Origin: Pedobacter cryoconitis
Lineage (GTDB): Bacteria > Bacteroidota > Bacteroidia > Sphingobacteriales > Sphingobacteriaceae
Direction: 5' to 3'
Assembly (NCBI RefSeq): GCF_003259615.1
Contig: NZ_QLLR01000045.1
Coordinates: 1-35,067 of the forward strand
DNA length: 35,067 nucleotides
Shown here: piece by piece, positions 33,601 to 35,067 of the stretch
Position numbering within the stretch: the first letter of the stretch is position 1
Layout of the letters: the number at the start of each line of letters is the position of its first letter
The notes under the pieces: generated by a model
Databases searched by the model: none
Seen by the model: only the letters and a program-made list of their open reading frames with translations
What the model was told of the DNA's origin: nothing
Translations under genes and position numbers: made by a program

Positions 33601-34341
33601 TTATTTTTTCTTACTCACTGTCAACGTCCTGTTTTTTACAAAAGAAATGAACTTTTCACCATAAGATTCTCCAATTTTAATAAACAAATCACCTTCCATC
33701 TTTAAATTTGGGCCACTAATTGTCTTAATGTGCCTCATGGAAATAATAAAACTGCGATGTACCTGGATGAAGTTATTATTATCTTCTAATAGGGTTTTCA
33801 TATCACTTAGCTTTAAATAAGCGACGATTTCGGCTTTTTCAGTATAAATTTTAATGTAGTTGTGGAGACTTTCAATCGCGATAACTTCATTAAAGTTTAT
33901 TTTTGTTGTGTTCAGGTCTTCGCTTTTGTTTTTTACAAAGAAGAAGTCGTGGTCATTTTTTGATTTTTCCTCATTTACCGGTTCTTCATCTGGAAAAAGT
34001 CTCTTAATTAATGAGGTGAATTTTAGTATTGTAAAAGGTTTTAATAAAAAGCCATCGGCATGTACCTGAAATGCCTCGTAAGCGTATTGCATATGCCCGG
34101 TTATGAAAATCAGTTTTTTCGTTTTTCCAACTAATTCTTTTGATAATTCTAATCCAGAAATAACGGGCATTTCAATGTCCATTATAATGAGATCAATAGG
34201 AACCTTGTTCGTAATATTGTTTAAAGCAACGACCGGGTTTGAATAAGACTCAACCAGATTTAGATTAGGAATAGAATCAATATATGTTTTTAATAATTCA
34301 ATGGTATGAAGTTCATCCTCAATTATTATACAATTATACAT
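33601..34341 (-). CDS. LytTR-family two-component response regulator
   Basis: A receiver domain (1-120) has the acidic pocket E8-D9-E10 (IIIEDELHT), phosphoacceptor Asp55 in IMDIEMP, Thr (LIFITGHM) and Lys (LLKPF). A LytTR DNA-binding domain follows (about 140-240) with NFNEVIAIESLHNYIKIYTE and NNFIQVHRSFIISMRHIKTI. The length of 246 is typical of AgrA/LytR-type regulators. No sensor kinase gene lies in the window on either side, so it is an orphan here. No target is evident. Confidence 0.93.
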   Translation of the reverse strand: MYNCIIIEDELHTIELLKTYIDSIPNLNLVESYSNPVVALNNITNKVPIDLIIMDIEMPVISGLELSKELVGKTKKLIFITGHMQYAYEAFQVHADGFLLKPFTILKFTSLIKRLFPDEEPVNEEKSKNDHDFFFVKNKSEDLNTTKINFNEVIAIESLHNYIKIYTEKAEIVAYLKLSDMKTLLEDNNNFIQVHRSFIISMRHIKTISGPNLKMEGDLFIKIGESYGEKFISFVKNRTLTVSKKK

Positions 34342-34768
34342 GGTAGCTTATCTTTTTGGGGGTAGTTAATACGAAAGTAACATTTTATTAAGGAATAAAA
34401 TCGGGTTGAGCAGTAAAATATGTAGTTTCAGCAAGCTTCCTTTGGGTTACAGATAATACATTTCAGGTTAATAAACCTTAATATTATTTTTGACGTAATT
34501 AATATATTTGAAAATTAAGTTGCCGGGCTTAAAATTTATTTTATTGATTATTAGTTAAAGTATAATAGGAAAGCAATTTATTAGTTAATGCTTATCTGAT
34601 TAGATTTTAGCACTAAATACCTTAGAATATACTCTCCGTTTTTTACTCAGAGGTGTGTTTAATTCTTTAGGAAAGGATATTTTAAGGTTAAATACGGCAA
34701 AGGAAAATTGTGAGATTTAAACTAGGATTATCCTTTGCTGGAATTGCAACATTAAAGTTGACATTTAG
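34342..34768. other. AT-rich gap before the IS3 element
   Basis: No gene is supported. A pair of 8-base inverted arms, GCAAAGGA (34697-34704) and TCCTTTGC (34731-34738), flanks 26 bases just left of the IS3-type sequence. The element's terminal repeat may begin near 34746, but its other end is outside the window. Confidence 0.45.
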
Positions 34769-35067
34769 TTAAGCGGCAATATTTTGTTTATTTAAGTTTC
34801 TACCAAATTCTTCTGGGGACAAGTACCCCAGTGTAGAATGTAATCTTTTACGGTTATACCAAGTCTCTATATATTCAAAAACGATGAGTGCTGCCTGCTC
34901 TTTGTCTGTGAACTTATGCTGATACACACATTCAGCTTTGAGCGTCTTGAAGAAGCTCTCCGCTACTGCGTTGTCCCAGCAATTTCCTTTTCTGCTCATG
35001 CTTCTGATGATCAAAGGATTTTTTTCCAGTAAGCATCTGAATTCGTTGCAAGCGTACTGAACTCCGC
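34769..35067 (-). CDS. IS3-family transposase, C-terminal part (cut by window end)
   Basis: The frame is open to the window edge. Its visible part reads GVQYACNEFRCLLEKNP, then LIIRSMSRKGNCWDNAVAES, then FFKTLKAECVYQ, YIETWYNRKRLHSTLGYLSP and EEFGRN. This is the C-terminal part of the rve integrase core of IS3 OrfB, including the last catalytic Glu (in DNAVAESFF). An internal TTG at about 35014 is not the start. The rest of the element, including OrfA, lies to the right. Confidence 0.92.
   Translation of the reverse strand, partial: GVQYACNEFRCLLEKNPLIIRSMSRKGNCWDNAVAESFFKTLKAECVYQHKFTDKEQAALIVFEYIETWYNRKRLHSTLGYLSPEEFGRNLNKQNIAA

Noticed and set aside
1..35067. tRNA or rRNA genes
   Set aside because: I saw no cloverleaf with a TTC loop and acceptor stem, and no rRNA-like sequence. 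An automated tRNA scan was not possible.

Overview
The window is low-GC DNA from a member of the Bacteroidota, most likely Sphingobacteriaceae (Pedobacter-like). The evidence is a SusC/SusD pair, a DUF6520-type small secreted protein next to a MauE/DoxX-type membrane protein, a LytTR response regulator, genes without Shine-Dalgarno sequences, and promoter elements of the Bacteroidota form (TTG, then about 20 bases, then TAnnTTTG). Both ends are mobile DNA: an IS21-family element at the left (about 1-2692) and the 3' part of an IS3-family transposase at the right edge (34769-35067).

Layout. (1) 1-2692: IS21 element with istA, istB and arrays of about 22-bp repeats at both ends. (2) 2904-5660: restriction-modification island with a Vsr-like nuclease (+), a predicted restriction endonuclease (-) and a cytosine-C5 methyltransferase (-). 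(3) 6267-7403: Xre-type regulator, a good plus-strand promoter, a strikingly structured region of about 205 nt that looks like a non-coding RNA, and a 160-residue protein I do not recognise. (4) 7474-14421: TlpA-like thioredoxin, small hypothetical protein, SusC, SusD and a second larger TlpA-like protein, ending in a perfect palindromic terminator. (5) 14503-15261: MauE-like and DUF6520 genes (-), then a hairpin-rich gene-poor gap. (6) 15612-16310: membrane protein. (7) 16418-27454: class I lanthipeptide cluster on the minus strand, transcribed from high to low coordinates: outer-membrane beta-barrel, TPR-like protein, a short precursor-peptide gene, LanB dehydratase, LanC-like protein, C39-peptidase ABC transporter, Crp/Fnr-like regulator. 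(8) 27882-34341: DUF2383 protein, Fpg/Nei glycosylase, L,D-transpeptidase, GNAT acetyltransferase, a small membrane protein with an ABC ATPase, a NIPSNAP protein and a LytTR regulator.

How the genes work together. In the lanthipeptide cluster the 51-residue precursor has a double-glycine leader that matches the C39 peptidase of the transporter. LanB would dehydrate Ser/Thr of the 22-residue core, and the LanC-like protein would form thioether rings, although it lacks two of the three canonical zinc ligands. The beta-barrel and TPR genes upstream may deal with outer-membrane passage or self-protection. In the TlpA/SusCD operon, a SusCD importer is paired with two periplasmic thiol-disulfide proteins.

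The two most interesting items are the structured RNA candidate at 6689-6893, whose nested stems are readable directly from the sequence, and the lanthipeptide cluster with its small precursor gene and altered cyclase.
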